DNA from: Desulfuromonadaceae bacterium
GTDB lineage: Bacteria > Desulfobacterota > Desulfuromonadia > Geobacterales > Pseudopelobacteraceae
Assembly (NCBI GenBank): GCA_028687585.1
Contig: JAQTZV010000002.1
Coordinates: 186,001 to 250,000 of the forward strand
Direction: 5' to 3'
DNA: 64,000 bases
The notes under the pieces are model-generated. The model saw nothing but the letters and a program-made list of their open reading frames with translations. It was not told the origin of the DNA and ran no database searches. Shown here one piece after another: positions 44,763 to 55,791 of this stretch. A program made the translations under genes and the position numbers. The first letter of the stretch is position 1, and the number at the start of each line of letters is the position of its first letter.

Positions 44763-46577
44763 ATGACTGACCCGACGATGCACATAACCGGCTTCATTGT
44801 AATCGTGGCTGTTCTGGGTATCAGTGCGCAGTGGCTGGCGTGGCGTTTCCGGCTCCCCGCCATCCTCCTGCTTTCGCTTGCCGGGCTTGCGGCCGGCCCC
44901 TGGCTCGGTTTGATCAAGCCCGGTGAACAACTCGGCGCTATGCTGAATCCCCTTGTCGGTCTGCTGGTGGCCTTTATCCTTTTTGAAGGAGGGATGAATC
45001 TCAAGTTCCATGAACTCAGGCAGGCCGGACCGGGAGTAACGCGACTGGCCACAGTTGGCGTGGCGATAACCTGGATTCTGGGAAGTAGCGCCGCACATTT
45101 TGTCGGCGGCCTTTCCTGGCCGGTAGCAGTACTTTTTGGCGCCATCATTGTTGTCACGGGACCGACCGTCATCATGCCGATGTTGCGCCAGGCGAGGCTC
45201 GGGCAGCGTCCGGCCTCATTGCTCAAATGGGAGGGGATCATCAATGATCCCGTCGGCGCTTTGCTGGCGGTGCTGGTGTTCGAGTATTTTCTTTATCGGG
45301 GAACAGGTGCTGCTGTTTTCCAGGTACTGACCGGAGTGGCTGCCGCTCTCGCCGCTGCAGTAATTCTGGGTATTGGCGGAGGTTACCTGCTGGGCAAAGC
45401 GTTCATTCGAGGCGATGTTCCTGAGTTTCTGAAGGCACCACTGACGCTTGCCTATGTCCTTCTTTGTTACGGACTTGCCAATCTGGCCCAACACGAAGCA
45501 GGGCTGCTTGCAACCACCCTGCTGGGAATAACCCTCGGCAACATGCGCCTGCGCAGCGTCGACGAGTTGCGGCGGCTCAAGGAATATGTATCCATCCTGA
45601 TGGTGTCCGGTATTTTCGTCATTCTGACCGCTAATCTTGATCCTTACATATTGACCCGGCTGGATTGGCGCAGCGGACTTCTGCTGGCCCTCGTCGTGTT
45701 TGCGGTGCGACCGGTTTCAGTCATGGTGTCCACCGTGGGACTGGGTATGGCCTGGCGAGAGCGTGTGCTTCTGGCCTGGATTGCCCCGCGAGGGATTGTC
45801 GCGGTCACTGTGGCCGGTGTGTTCGCTTCGCTCATGGCCGAGCAGGGTTACCCCGGCGCCGATCTGCTGCTGCCCCTGATCGTCTCCCTCGTGCTGATTA
45901 CCGTTGTGCTGCATGGATCAACCATCGGCTGGCTGTCGCGCCGACTGGGGCTGGCTGCAGCGAGCCAGAACGGCATTCTTGTGGTGGGTGCTTCCAACTG
46001 GAGCATTGAGCTTGCCCTGCAACTGAAGGAAATGGAGATACCGGTGCTGATTGCTGATTCAAGTTGGTACAATATGAGTCGGGCACGTCAATTAGGCCTT
46101 CGCACACATCATGGGGAAATTCTCTCCGAACATGCGGAAGTGTCGCTGGAACTCAACGACATGGGGTTTGTGCTGGCTACTACCGCAAACGATGCCTACA
46201 ACGCCTTCGTCTGCATACAATATGCGGCCGATTTTGGGCGCACGCATGTTTTTCAGCTCCCCATACATATAGACGGCGATACACAGAATAAAATGAGTAT
46301 CAAAAATACTCTACGCGGAGTATTTGCCTTTGGACCATCGGCAACAAACGAAGAATTGGAACACCGGCATCATCAGGAATGGCAATTTCATAAGACGCGA
46401 ATCACTCATGAATATTCCTATGAAAAGCATCAACAGGCAACAACCGACGATGTGCTGCTGATACTGTTACTACGCCCGGATGGGACGGTTTTGTTCAATT
46501 CCGAGCAATTTCCGCTGGAACCGGCAGAGAACGACATTCTGCTGAGTTACCAGCCTCCTTTGCCGGGGAAACAGTAA
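44763..46577 (+). CDS. CPA1 cation:proton antiporter with C-terminal TrkA-N-like domain
   Basis: 604 residues. Residues 1-390 form about twelve helices: [46 protein letters not shown], and [18 protein letters not shown] with the conserved N-D ion site. This is the NhaP/CPA1 pattern. A Rossmann domain ([19 protein letters not shown], about 405-520) follows, then about 80 residues of soluble tail. It should exchange Na+ or K+ for H+. AAAAGGAA lies before the ATG, and the PPK2 gene follows by 14 bases. Confidence 0.9.
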   Translation: MTDPTMHITGFIVIVAVLGISAQWLAWRFRLPAILLLSLAGLAAGPWLGLIKPGEQLGAMLNPLVGLLVAFILFEGGMNLKFHELRQAGPGVTRLATVGVAITWILGSSAAHFVGGLSWPVAVLFGAIIVVTGPTVIMPMLRQARLGQRPASLLKWEGIINDPVGALLAVLVFEYFLYRGTGAAVFQVLTGVAAALAAAVILGIGGGYLLGKAFIRGDVPEFLKAPLTLAYVLLCYGLANLAQHEAGLLATTLLGITLGNMRLRSVDELRRLKEYVSILMVSGIFVILTANLDPYILTRLDWRSGLLLALVVFAVRPVSVMVSTVGLGMAWRERVLLAWIAPRGIVAVTVAGVFASLMAEQGYPGADLLLPLIVSLVLITVVLHGSTIGWLSRRLGLAAASQNGILVVGASNWSIELALQLKEMEIPVLIADSSWYNMSRARQLGLRTHHGEILSEHAEVSLELNDMGFVLATTANDAYNAFVCIQYAADFGRTHVFQLPIHIDGDTQNKMSIKNTLRGVFAFGPSATNEELEHRHHQEWQFHKTRITHEYSYEKHQQATTDDVLLILLLRPDGTVLFNSEQFPLEPAENDILLSYQPPLPGKQ

Positions 46578-46591
46578 TTGGAGGTCAAATT

Positions 46592-47455
46592 ATGAAAATA
46601 GAAATCAATAATTTCCGTGTACAGGAAGGTGAAAAGGTCAAACTCGAAAAGTGGCCGACTCAGGTGAAGAAGGTTTACTCGTCAAAGAAGAAGTACCACA
46701 AACATCTCAAAGAACAGGTGGAGGAATTGAGTTCGCTACAGCGTCTTCAGTACGCATCCAACCAATATGCGGTACTGCTGATTTTTCAGGCGATGGATGC
46801 CGCCGGCAAGGACGGTGCCATCCGCCATATCATGTCCGGTGTCAATCCACAAGGGTGCCAGGTGTTCAGTTTTAAACACCCATCGGCCATGGAACTGGAA
46901 CACGATTTTCTTTGGCGCACCTCTCAGTGTCTGCCGGAACGGGGTCGGATCGGAATCTTTAATCGATCCTATTATGAAGAGGTGCTTATCGTTCGAGTGC
47001 ATCCTGAGATCCTGCGCAGTCAGGGGCTTCCAGACCCGTTGCTTGATGAAAAAACTGTCTGGAAGGAGCGCTATCGCTCAATTGCAGATCTGGAGGAACA
47101 TCTCCATCGCAACGGAACCCGGATTCTCAAGTTCTTCCTGCATCTTTCCTGGGAGGAACAGCGTAAGCGATTTATTGACCGTATCGATGACCCTGAAAAA
47201 AACTGGAAATTCAGTCCTGCCGACATCGAAGAGAGAAAATTCTGGAAACAGTATATGCTGGCCTATGAAGCGTGCCTGAGCGCAACGAGTACGAAAAATG
47301 CGCCCTGGTATATTGTCCCAGCCGACAACAAAAAGAACACCCGGCTGATAATTTCCCAGATAATTCTCGATACGTTCAACTCCCTCAACATGCATTACCC
47401 GGAAACCTCCGAAAAGTGCCGACAGGAATTGGAATCTATTCGCAAACAGCTCTGA
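46592..47455 (+). CDS. PPK2-family polyphosphate:nucleotide phosphotransferase
   Basis: 287 residues. A P-loop kinase with Walker A in [17 protein letters not shown] near residue 70 and the lid and acidic motif [19 protein letters not shown] near 128. [15 protein letters not shown] is also typical. It moves phosphate between polyphosphate and nucleoside mono- or diphosphates; the N-terminal pattern fits the subgroup that phosphorylates nucleotides from polyphosphate. That would supply ATP or GTP under stress, and a link to the N-ATPase cluster is inferred. GGAGG precedes the ATG; it is in one unit with the CPA1 gene. Confidence 0.92.
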   Translation: MKIEINNFRVQEGEKVKLEKWPTQVKKVYSSKKKYHKHLKEQVEELSSLQRLQYASNQYAVLLIFQAMDAAGKDGAIRHIMSGVNPQGCQVFSFKHPSAMELEHDFLWRTSQCLPERGRIGIFNRSYYEEVLIVRVHPEILRSQGLPDPLLDEKTVWKERYRSIADLEEHLHRNGTRILKFFLHLSWEEQRKRFIDRIDDPEKNWKFSPADIEERKFWKQYMLAYEACLSATSTKNAPWYIVPADNKKNTRLIISQIILDTFNSLNMHYPETSEKCRQELESIRKQL

Positions 47456-47576
47456 AGGTAAGCCAATGAGAACAAGTAGGCCGGAAACGAGTGATCAAAA
47501 GCGTAGAATGGATGACCGGTCGTAATGAGGCAGCGTTATTGAAAGCTGCAGGTTCTTTTGAACCGAAGCAGGTGTC

Positions 47577-48947
47577 ATGCTCGATTATTTGATCAAATCT
47601 GTAGGCTCCCTCGGTCATTGGGGGTACCTTGTTATTTTTCTTGTCGTGGCGCTTGAATGCCAGGCGTTATTGGGCCTGGTCATGCCTGGCGAGAGCCTGG
47701 TGCTGGCAGGAGGCTTCTTAGCGTATCAGGGGGTATTCGACCCGGTTCTCCTTGTCATGGTGATATCCATCGCAGCTATTCTCGGAGACAGTATCGGCTA
47801 CGAACTGGGTCGGCATCTGGGCCGGGGATGGCTGTTGAAACACGCGGGACATCTCCGGCTACGGCAGGAGACTCTGGATCGAGTGGATGCTTTTTTAGAT
47901 ACACATGGCGGCAAGGCGGTATTCGGCAGTCATTTCCTGCACCTGTTGCGTGCGCTGATGCCCTTCGTCGCGGGTGACCGCCGCATGCGCTACGGGAAGT
48001 TCCTCCTCTTTAATGCAATAGGCTGCGTTGTCTGGGCGAGCGTGTTTGTTCTGCTTGGCTATGCAGCAGGAGAGAGTTGGCGTGTGGCGGCAAAATGGGT
48101 CGGTATCGCCAGCGAAATCCTGGGTGGCGCACTCCTGCTTGTCGTCGCATTGGGCTTGCTTTGGCGCTGGGCGGGGCGGCACGAGGACGATATCAGACAA
48201 CGCTGGCATGGGGTTACGGAACATCCGCGCGTGGTTGCCCTGCGCCGAAAGTTTGCTCCCCAATTGGCTTTCCTTCTCGAACGTCTGTCACCAAGCGGTT
48301 TTCTGGGACTTCATCTGACGATTGGAGTTTTGTTCATCATCGGTGCAACCTGGCTGTTCGGTGGCATTGCCCAGGACGTGATCGCCGGTGACCCATTGAC
48401 ACTCATTGACAAGAACATCGCTGAGTGGTTTCACCAGCGCCGGACTCCCGAGATGACATCAGCGATGCAACTCATATCCGGTCTTGCCTCGCCAACCTGG
48501 GTGACGGTAGTCACACTAATTACAGCGCTCGTCCTGTTGTGGAAGCGTTACTGGTATCGGTTAACGGCTTTGGTGCTTGTCCTGCCATGCGGGATGGTAT
48601 TGGATGTTCTCCTTAAAATTATGTTCCATCGTCAACGCCCACGGTTTGCGGATTCGTTTCTGACCTTCCACGGTTACAGTTTCCCGAGTGGTCACACCAT
48701 GGCGGCCACGTTGCTGTATGGCCTGCTGGCTGTTTTTTCAGTCACTGCGCTCAAAGCCTGGCGTTGGCGAGTCGGGGCAGTTCTCGGCGCGTTCGTCATG
48801 GTTCTGCTGGTTGGCTTTAGCCGGGTGTACCTTGGTGCTCATTATCTGAGTGATGTGTTGGGAGCCGCTGCCGCAGGTTTGGCCTGGTTGGCGTTGTCTC
48901 TTACTGCAGTGGATACTCTGCGTCGAAATCGTGCCCGCTCAGGATAA
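47577..48947 (+). CDS. DedA-PAP2 fusion membrane protein
   Basis: 456 residues. The N-terminal 200 are a DedA/VTT domain (ALLGLVMPGESLVLAGGFLA; GDSIGYELGRHLGRG; GSHFLHLLRALMPFVAG). The C-terminal 200 are a PAP2 phosphatase with K-x6-R-P (KIMFHRQRP), PSGH and S-R-x5-H-x3-D (SRVYLGAHYLSDV). PAP2 members dephosphorylate undecaprenyl pyrophosphate or phosphatidate; DedA members flip undecaprenyl phosphate. The fusion suits carrier-lipid recycling across the membrane. ATG with AGGTG upstream. It sits 121 bases after PPK2. Confidence 0.9.
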   Translation: MLDYLIKSVGSLGHWGYLVIFLVVALECQALLGLVMPGESLVLAGGFLAYQGVFDPVLLVMVISIAAILGDSIGYELGRHLGRGWLLKHAGHLRLRQETLDRVDAFLDTHGGKAVFGSHFLHLLRALMPFVAGDRRMRYGKFLLFNAIGCVVWASVFVLLGYAAGESWRVAAKWVGIASEILGGALLLVVALGLLWRWAGRHEDDIRQRWHGVTEHPRVVALRRKFAPQLAFLLERLSPSGFLGLHLTIGVLFIIGATWLFGGIAQDVIAGDPLTLIDKNIAEWFHQRRTPEMTSAMQLISGLASPTWVTVVTLITALVLLWKRYWYRLTALVLVLPCGMVLDVLLKIMFHRQRPRFADSFLTFHGYSFPSGHTMAATLLYGLLAVFSVTALKAWRWRVGAVLGAFVMVLLVGFSRVYLGAHYLSDVLGAAAAGLAWLALSLTAVDTLRRNRARSG

Positions 48948-49043
48948 ACAGTGAACAAGCGCAGGCGGTTGTTCCAACTAATCTAAGACAAGAGGGGGAT
49001 ACGTTTTAACTACAACGGTATGCTCCGAAAGTCAGGAGGAAGG

Positions 49044-52000
49044 ATGTTAGCAGGTATCACACTCTCACCGCAGGACTACGATGCCGTTCTGTTCGATCTC
49101 GACGGTGTGCTGACCAAAACGGCGCGTGTGCATGCTGCTGCCTGGAAAAAGCTGTTTGACAGTTTTCTCGAACGGCGTGCCGCCCGGACAGGAGAACCGT
49201 TCGTCCCCTTTGTCCTCTCCAGCGACTACCCACGCTACGTTGACGGAAAACCACGCAATGACGGCGTGGTGGACTTCCTTGCATCACGCGGGATTGCACT
49301 CCCATTGGGTGCGCCGGATGACGGTCCCGACGTTGAAAGCGTCTGTGGGCTCGGTAATCTGAAGCAAGGGTATTTTCTCCAGCATCTGGAGCAGTTCGGC
49401 GTCGAATCCTATGAAGAGTCCATAGCGTTGGTGCGAAAACTCCGGAGAGCCGAGATCAGGACCGCCGTAGTTTCCGCAAGCTCCAACTGCACAGCGGTAC
49501 TCGAAGCGGCGGGTATCGCGCAGCTGTTCGACGTGCAGGTGGACGGTACTGATGTCTCAAGGCTCAAGCTCAAGGGGAAGCCGGCTCCGGATTCTTATCT
49601 GGAAGCGGCACGGCGGTTACGGGTTGATCCGTTGCGCGCGGTAGTTGTTGAGGACGCGATTGCCGGCGTTGCGGCCGGACACAACGGCCATTTCGGATGT
49701 GTCATCGGAGTCGACCGGAGCGGGCAGGCGGCGGCACTGCGAAAAGCCGGTGCCGATGTCGTGGTCACCGGTCTGTCGCAACTGCAGATTACGGAGGAGC
49801 CTCCTTCCACGTGGTCAATTGTGTTTGATGGATTCGATCCTCAACAAGAGGGCATTCGCGAGGCTCTCTGCACTCTGGGGAACGGCTATTTCGCAACGCG
49901 CGGAGCGGTTGCAGGCGTAGCAGCGGACGACGTTCACTATCCGGGCACGTATCTCGCCGGCGGCTACAATCGGCTCAGCACCGACATCGCCGGCCGCGTG
50001 GTAGAGAATGAGGATCTGGTAAATTTCCCCAACTGGCTGACGCTCGAATTTCGCGTCGCCGGAGAGGAGTGGTTCGATGTACGGTCCGTTAAAATCCTGT
50101 CATACCGTCTGGAGCTTGATCTGCGACGTGGAAAGCTGTTGCGGAGCATCAGTTTCGAGCATGGCCAGGGACGTCACAGTACTCTCAAGGAGCGTCGTCT
50201 TGTATCGATGGCCGATATGCACATGGGTGCGTTGGAATTGTCACTGACTGCTGACAACTGGTCGGCCGGTGTCACCGTGCGTTCGGCGATAGACGGGCGG
50301 ATTGTCAATGCGGGGGCGAAACTGTACCGCAGGTTCAACAACGTGCATCTGGAACCGCTAGCCGGCGCTGTCGTCGGTGAAGATGGCGTGTACCTGGAGA
50401 TGCGAACCAGTCAGTCACATATTCATGTTGCACAGGTGGCGCGCACCCGGCTGTTCAAGGGCGGGCAGTTGCTGGATGTCCCGCGCAGGACAATTGAGGA
50501 ACCCGGGTTCATCGGACAGGAACTCGATGTCGAAGTCAGGCTGGGCGAAACAGTGGTGCTGGAAAAGCTGGCCTCTTTTTATACCTCTCGCGACCCCGCA
50601 ATTTCGGAGTGCGGTCTGGAGGCGCACAAGTCGATAGCCCGCGCAGGTACCTTCGATACCCTGCTGGCGAGCCATCTGCTTGCGTGGAAGCATCTGTGGC
50701 ATCGCTTCGGAGTGCATATTCTGTCGGCAGATCCCGGCTTCAAGGTGAACGTCCTGCAGCTCCTCCGCTTGAATATGTTTCATCTGCTGCAGTCTGTTTC
50801 ACCAAACTCGATCGGTCTGGATATCGGCATACCTGCACGGGGGTGGACCGGAGAAGCGTATCAGGGACATATATTCTGGGATGAACTCTTTATCTTCCCG
50901 TTTTTCAACTATCGGATGCCTGAAATCACCCGATCGCTGCTGCTGTACCGCTATCGACGTCTGGGAGAGGCGCGCGCCGCAGCTGCGGCGGCCGGATACA
51001 GGGGAGCTATGTTTCCGTGGCAGAGCGGAAGTGACGGTCAGGAGGAGACCCTGACGTCCAACCTGAACCCGCGTTCGCAGCGCTGGGTTACCGACAACTC
51101 CTTTCTCCAGCGCCATGTAAGTAGCGCCGTCGCATTTAACGTCTGGCAGTACTTCCAGGTGACCCATGATATTGAATTTCTGCACTCCTACGGTGCTGAG
51201 ATGATTCTCGATATCGCACGTTTCTGGTCCAGCATCACTCATTTTAATGATGAGCGGGAACGCTACGAGATTCACAGAGTGATGGGACCGGATGAGTTTC
51301 ATGACGGTTATCCGGATTCCGCAACCCCCGGTCTCAACAACAATGCCTATACCAATATTATGGCGGTTTGGGTCCTCTGCAGGGCGTTGGAGGTTCTCGA
51401 CCTGTTGTCCGATGTCCGTCGTGCCGAGCTGACGGTGCGACTTGGCCTGTTGGCTCCGGAGTTGGAACGCTGGGATGACATCAGTCGCCGGATGTTTGTT
51501 CAGTTCCATGACGACGGAATAATCAGCCAGTTTGAGGGGTACGAAAAGCTGCGGGATCTTGATTGGGAGGGGTATCGAACCAGGTACGGCAATATCCAGC
51601 GGCTCGATCTCATTCTCGAAATGGAGAACGACAGTGCCAACCACTACAAGCTCTCGAAGCAGCCGGATGTTCTGATGCTGTTCTACCTGTTTTCAGCAGA
51701 GGAGATCGGCGAATTGTTCGAGCGCATGGGGTATCCCTTCGAGTACGGCACCATCCCCCGCAATGTTTCGTACTATGCAAGCCGTTCATCTCACGGCTCC
51801 ACGCTGAGCCGTGTGGTATATGCCTGGGTCCTGGCGCGTTCCGACCGGCCGCGCGCGATGGAGTTCTTTGCACAAGCGCTGCAGAGCGATACGAGTGATG
51901 TCCAGCAGGGCACTACCGCGGAGGGCATCCACCTCGGTGCCATGGCAGGTAGTGTCGATCAGATACAGCGCGTATCGACCGGTATCGAAGCAAGAGGCGA

Positions 52001-52268
52001 TGTTCTGCACTTTGCTCCGGAATTACCGCTGGAGATGGAGCGGCTCGACATGCGCATCCGCTATCGCGGGCATTCACTCGATCTGCGGCTGACACGGGAT
52101 TCGCTCACGGTTCGTGGGCATGATGCTGCTGAGCCGCCGTTTTCCTTGTGTGTAGACGGTGAAGTCTGCGAATTCGTCAGTGGCTCCACCCGTGTGTTTC
52201 AATTAGCAAATAAAGCAGCGGGAAATCCGGGGAGAATCCCTCAAGGCCGCTATCGATGGAAAAAATGA
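49044..52268 (+). CDS. HAD (beta-phosphoglucomutase type) - GH65 phosphorylase fusion
   Basis: 1074 residues. Residues 10-240 are a HAD phosphatase/mutase domain (VLFDLDGVLTKTARVH, VVSASSNCTAVL, KGKPAPDSYLEAA, VVEDAIAGVAAG) like beta-phosphoglucomutase. The rest is GH65: FDGFDPQQEGIREALCTLGN, WDELFIFPFF, and the general acid Glu in MGPDEFHDGY near 750. GH65 phosphorylases split trehalose, maltose or kojibiose with phosphate to beta-glucose 1-phosphate, which the HAD part could convert to glucose 6-phosphate. The exact disaccharide is not readable; trehalose fits treZ nearby. ATG 49044 follows AGGAGG closely; 49020 is an alternative. Confidence 0.9.
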   Translation: MLAGITLSPQDYDAVLFDLDGVLTKTARVHAAAWKKLFDSFLERRAARTGEPFVPFVLSSDYPRYVDGKPRNDGVVDFLASRGIALPLGAPDDGPDVESVCGLGNLKQGYFLQHLEQFGVESYEESIALVRKLRRAEIRTAVVSASSNCTAVLEAAGIAQLFDVQVDGTDVSRLKLKGKPAPDSYLEAARRLRVDPLRAVVVEDAIAGVAAGHNGHFGCVIGVDRSGQAAALRKAGADVVVTGLSQLQITEEPPSTWSIVFDGFDPQQEGIREALCTLGNGYFATRGAVAGVAADDVHYPGTYLAGGYNRLSTDIAGRVVENEDLVNFPNWLTLEFRVAGEEWFDVRSVKILSYRLELDLRRGKLLRSISFEHGQGRHSTLKERRLVSMADMHMGALELSLTADNWSAGVTVRSAIDGRIVNAGAKLYRRFNNVHLEPLAGAVVGEDGVYLEMRTSQSHIHVAQVARTRLFKGGQLLDVPRRTIEEPGFIGQELDVEVRLGETVVLEKLASFYTSRDPAISECGLEAHKSIARAGTFDTLLASHLLAWKHLWHRFGVHILSADPGFKVNVLQLLRLNMFHLLQSVSPNSIGLDIGIPARGWTGEAYQGHIFWDELFIFPFFNYRMPEITRSLLLYRYRRLGEARAAAAAAGYRGAMFPWQSGSDGQEETLTSNLNPRSQRWVTDNSFLQRHVSSAVAFNVWQYFQVTHDIEFLHSYGAEMILDIARFWSSITHFNDERERYEIHRVMGPDEFHDGYPDSATPGLNNNAYTNIMAVWVLCRALEVLDLLSDVRRAELTVRLGLLAPELERWDDISRRMFVQFHDDGIISQFEGYEKLRDLDWEGYRTRYGNIQRLDLILEMENDSANHYKLSKQPDVLMLFYLFSAEEIGELFERMGYPFEYGTIPRNVSYYASRSSHGSTLSRVVYAWVLARSDRPRAMEFFAQALQSDTSDVQQGTTAEGIHLGAMAGSVDQIQRVSTGIEARGDVLHFAPELPLEMERLDMRIRYRGHSLDLRLTRDSLTVRGHDAAEPPFSLCVDGEVCEFVSGSTRVFQLANKAAGNPGRIPQGRYRWKK

Positions 52269-52288
52269 AAACCAAAGGAGACCGACAG

Positions 52289-52762
52289 ATGCGCAAGTCA
52301 TTGATTACTGAATTATCTCAGGAAGCTGAACTTCCAGAGCAGAATTGGCTGGACCTCTTAAAGACAGCTCGTGCGGAACTCACTTCAGAGGACCCGGCAC
52401 ACCCGATCGAATCAGCATTGAACCGGTCAGGGGGGTCCGGCTGGCGGGCAAAGGGGCCTGGCACGCAGACGATCCGTTTGCTGTTTGATGAACCGCTACA
52501 GATCAGGCATATTAATCTGGTTTTTCTCGAGAATGAGCTGTCGCGGACTCAGGAATTCGTAGTGCGGTGGTCCACGGATGCGGGACGCTCCTTCCGGGAG
52601 ATTGTGCGACAGCAGTATACTTTTGCTCCTCCCGAAACAACTCGGGAAATAGAAGACTATATGGTCGATCTCTTCGGGGTGGCGGTGCTCGAACTGATCA
52701 TTCTCCCTGATATCAACGGGGGAGAGAGTTGCGCTTCGCTTTCGGTATTGCGCATTGCCTGA
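52289..52762 (+). CDS. Small protein with discoidin/carbohydrate-binding-like beta fold
   Basis: 157 residues from ATG 52289, with AAGGAG ahead (a longer frame begins inside the GH65 gene). After a helical N terminus, the sequence GSGWRAKGPGTQTIRLLFDE and IRHINLVFLEN, then QEFVVRWSTDAGRSFREIVR resembles F5/8 type C/XRCC1-N-like beta sandwiches. LELIILPDINGGESCASL near the end closes the fold. No catalytic motif. It follows the GH65 fusion by 20 bases and could bind the same glycan. I know no named family for it. Confidence 0.65.
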   Translation: MRKSLITELSQEAELPEQNWLDLLKTARAELTSEDPAHPIESALNRSGGSGWRAKGPGTQTIRLLFDEPLQIRHINLVFLENELSRTQEFVVRWSTDAGRSFREIVRQQYTFAPPETTREIEDYMVDLFGVAVLELIILPDINGGESCASLSVLRIA

Positions 52763-52788
52763 CGCACTGCTTCTGTGTTACCCGTCAC

Positions 52789-52813
52789 ATATGGCGGTTA
52801 TGTATGGTATGAC
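52789..52813 (+). promoter_or_regulatory. Candidate enhancer-binding-protein site (UAS copy 2)
   Basis: A 25-base element starting ATATGGCGGTT and ending GTATGAC, identical to 42503-42527 at 20 of 25 positions. It begins 123 bases upstream of the second sigma-54 core. The 120 versus 123 base spacing and the identity suggest the same activator. Confidence 0.65.
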
Positions 52814-52911
52814 GGATTCAACGGGAGGTTTCCCCTGAACCAAACATTCCTTATGTATATTTTCCCCCATACAATCAAACTGTTGTGCTCCAACGGCCCG
52901 CTCATTTTTTC

Positions 52912-52926
52912 TGGCGTGATAATTGC
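52912..52926 (+). promoter_or_regulatory. Sigma-54 promoter of the BON lipoprotein gene and possibly the N-ATPase
   Basis: TGGCGTGATAATTGC, identical to 42623-42637, with correct -24/-12 spacing. It ends 40 bases before the BON lipoprotein start. With no terminator seen before atpD, it may also drive the ATPase operon. Confidence 0.85.
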
Positions 52927-52966
52927 GTTTTACCTTTCTTAGTATATTATTTCGGGGAGGTGTCAC

Positions 52967-53281
52967 ATGAAAAAAGTGCTGCGTATTACGAAACAGTTGG
53001 TCTGTCTCAGTTTGCTAACCGTATTCCTGGGATGCAATGCCACACAAAAGAAAGAAAGTACCGGTGAGTATATCGATGACTCCGCTATCACAGCCAAAAT
53101 AAAATCCGGGCTCTTTGAAGATGCAAAGCTGAAATCATTGCAGATCGAAGTCAAGACGTTCAAAGGGATAGTACAGTTAAGCGGATTCGTTGATTCGGTG
53201 CAGAGTTTGACATCGGCTGGTGAAATTGCCGGACGCGTTCAGGGTATCAAGGAGTTGAAAAACGACCTGGTTGTAAAATGA
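52967..53281 (+). CDS. BON-domain lipoprotein
   Basis: 104 residues. Lipoprotein signal ending FLGC. One BON domain (DDSAITAKIKSGLFEDAKLK, then VKTFKGIVQLSGFVDS and GRVQGIKELKNDLVV), as in OsmY. BON proteins bind phospholipid surfaces and are induced by osmotic and envelope stress. The Shine-Dalgarno is GGGAGG. It follows a sigma-54 promoter by 40 bases and precedes atpD by 71 bases without a visible terminator, so co-expression with the N-ATPase is likely. Confidence 0.9.
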   Translation: MKKVLRITKQLVCLSLLTVFLGCNATQKKESTGEYIDDSAITAKIKSGLFEDAKLKSLQIEVKTFKGIVQLSGFVDSVQSLTSAGEIAGRVQGIKELKNDLVVK

Positions 53282-53337
53282 GTTTTGCCCGGAAAGTTTA
53301 TGTACGCTCTGATTAACCTAACCAACTTCAACGATGA

Positions 53338-55154
<1,817 letters not shown>

Positions 55155-55162
<8 letters not shown>

Positions 55163-55487
55163 CAAACCGACCGGAAAAGCATCGAAAGAGAGTCCGACCT
55201 TCAGCGATCAAGTGGGGGATAAAGTTTCACGCAAGCTTAAAGCTCGCCGCAATTCCTCCGCGGGTGTCTGGTTCGGTCTGGGGATGATGGGTCTTATCGG
55301 CTGGTCTGTGGTTGTCCCGACGCTGCTCGGTGCGGCGCTCGGTATCTGGCTGGATAAACAGCATCCTGGGGCACATTCCTGGACACTGGCGCTGTTGGTT
55401 GTCGGTCTGGCAATCGGCTGTATCAATGCCTGGCATTGGGTAGACAAAGAAGACAGGGCAATGCGGGAGGAGGATAGAGATGAGTGA
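55155..55487 (+). CDS. atpQ: N-type ATPase subunit AtpQ (AtpI-like)
   Basis: 110 residues. A basic N terminus is followed by two membrane helices (VWFGLGMMGLIGWSVVVPTL; LALLVVGLAIGCINAW), as in AtpI/Q proteins thought to help c-ring assembly or cation uptake. It overlaps atpC by 8 bases and atpR by 8 bases. Identified mainly by position and topology. Confidence 0.85.
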
Positions 55488-55791
55488 AATAGCGACATTG
55501 GTCCTAGCGTGGCTGGCAGGCGGAGTCATCGGTATCTTCTTTTTCGGTGGTCTCTGGTGGACGGTTCGCAGGGCGGTTACGGCAAATCAGCCGGCACTCT
55601 GGTTCTTTGGCAGTATGCTGCTGCGGATGGGCATTGCCCTGGCTGGATTTTATGTCGTCTCAAACCGTCATCTGGACCGGCTGCTGTTATGCCTGCTCGG
55701 TTTTTTCCTGGCGCGTATGGTCGTGATGCGGTTTACCCGAACGCCGGAAAAGCCGACATGCCTGACAGAGAAGGTCAGCCATGCGCCTTAG
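55480..55791 (+). CDS. atpR: N-type ATPase subunit AtpR
   Basis: 103 residues with three membrane helices. AtpR is found only in N-ATPase operons. The third helix is preceded by an N-R-H-L-D-R motif, and Arg residues lie in FLARMVVMRF and LLRMGIALAGF, matching the conserved in-membrane Arg residues proposed to contact the c-ring Glu. GGAGGA precedes the start. It overlaps atpQ by 8 bases and atpB by 11. Confidence 0.9.
   Translation: MSEIATLVLAWLAGGVIGIFFFGGLWWTVRRAVTANQPALWFFGSMLLRMGIALAGFYVVSNRHLDRLLLCLLGFFLARMVVMRFTRTPEKPTCLTEKVSHAP

Noticed and set aside
50799-51644. A 281-codon minus-strand open frame opposite the GH65 domain
   Set aside because: It is antisense to a clearly coding gene, has no recognisable domain and reflects GC-rich codon shadowing.
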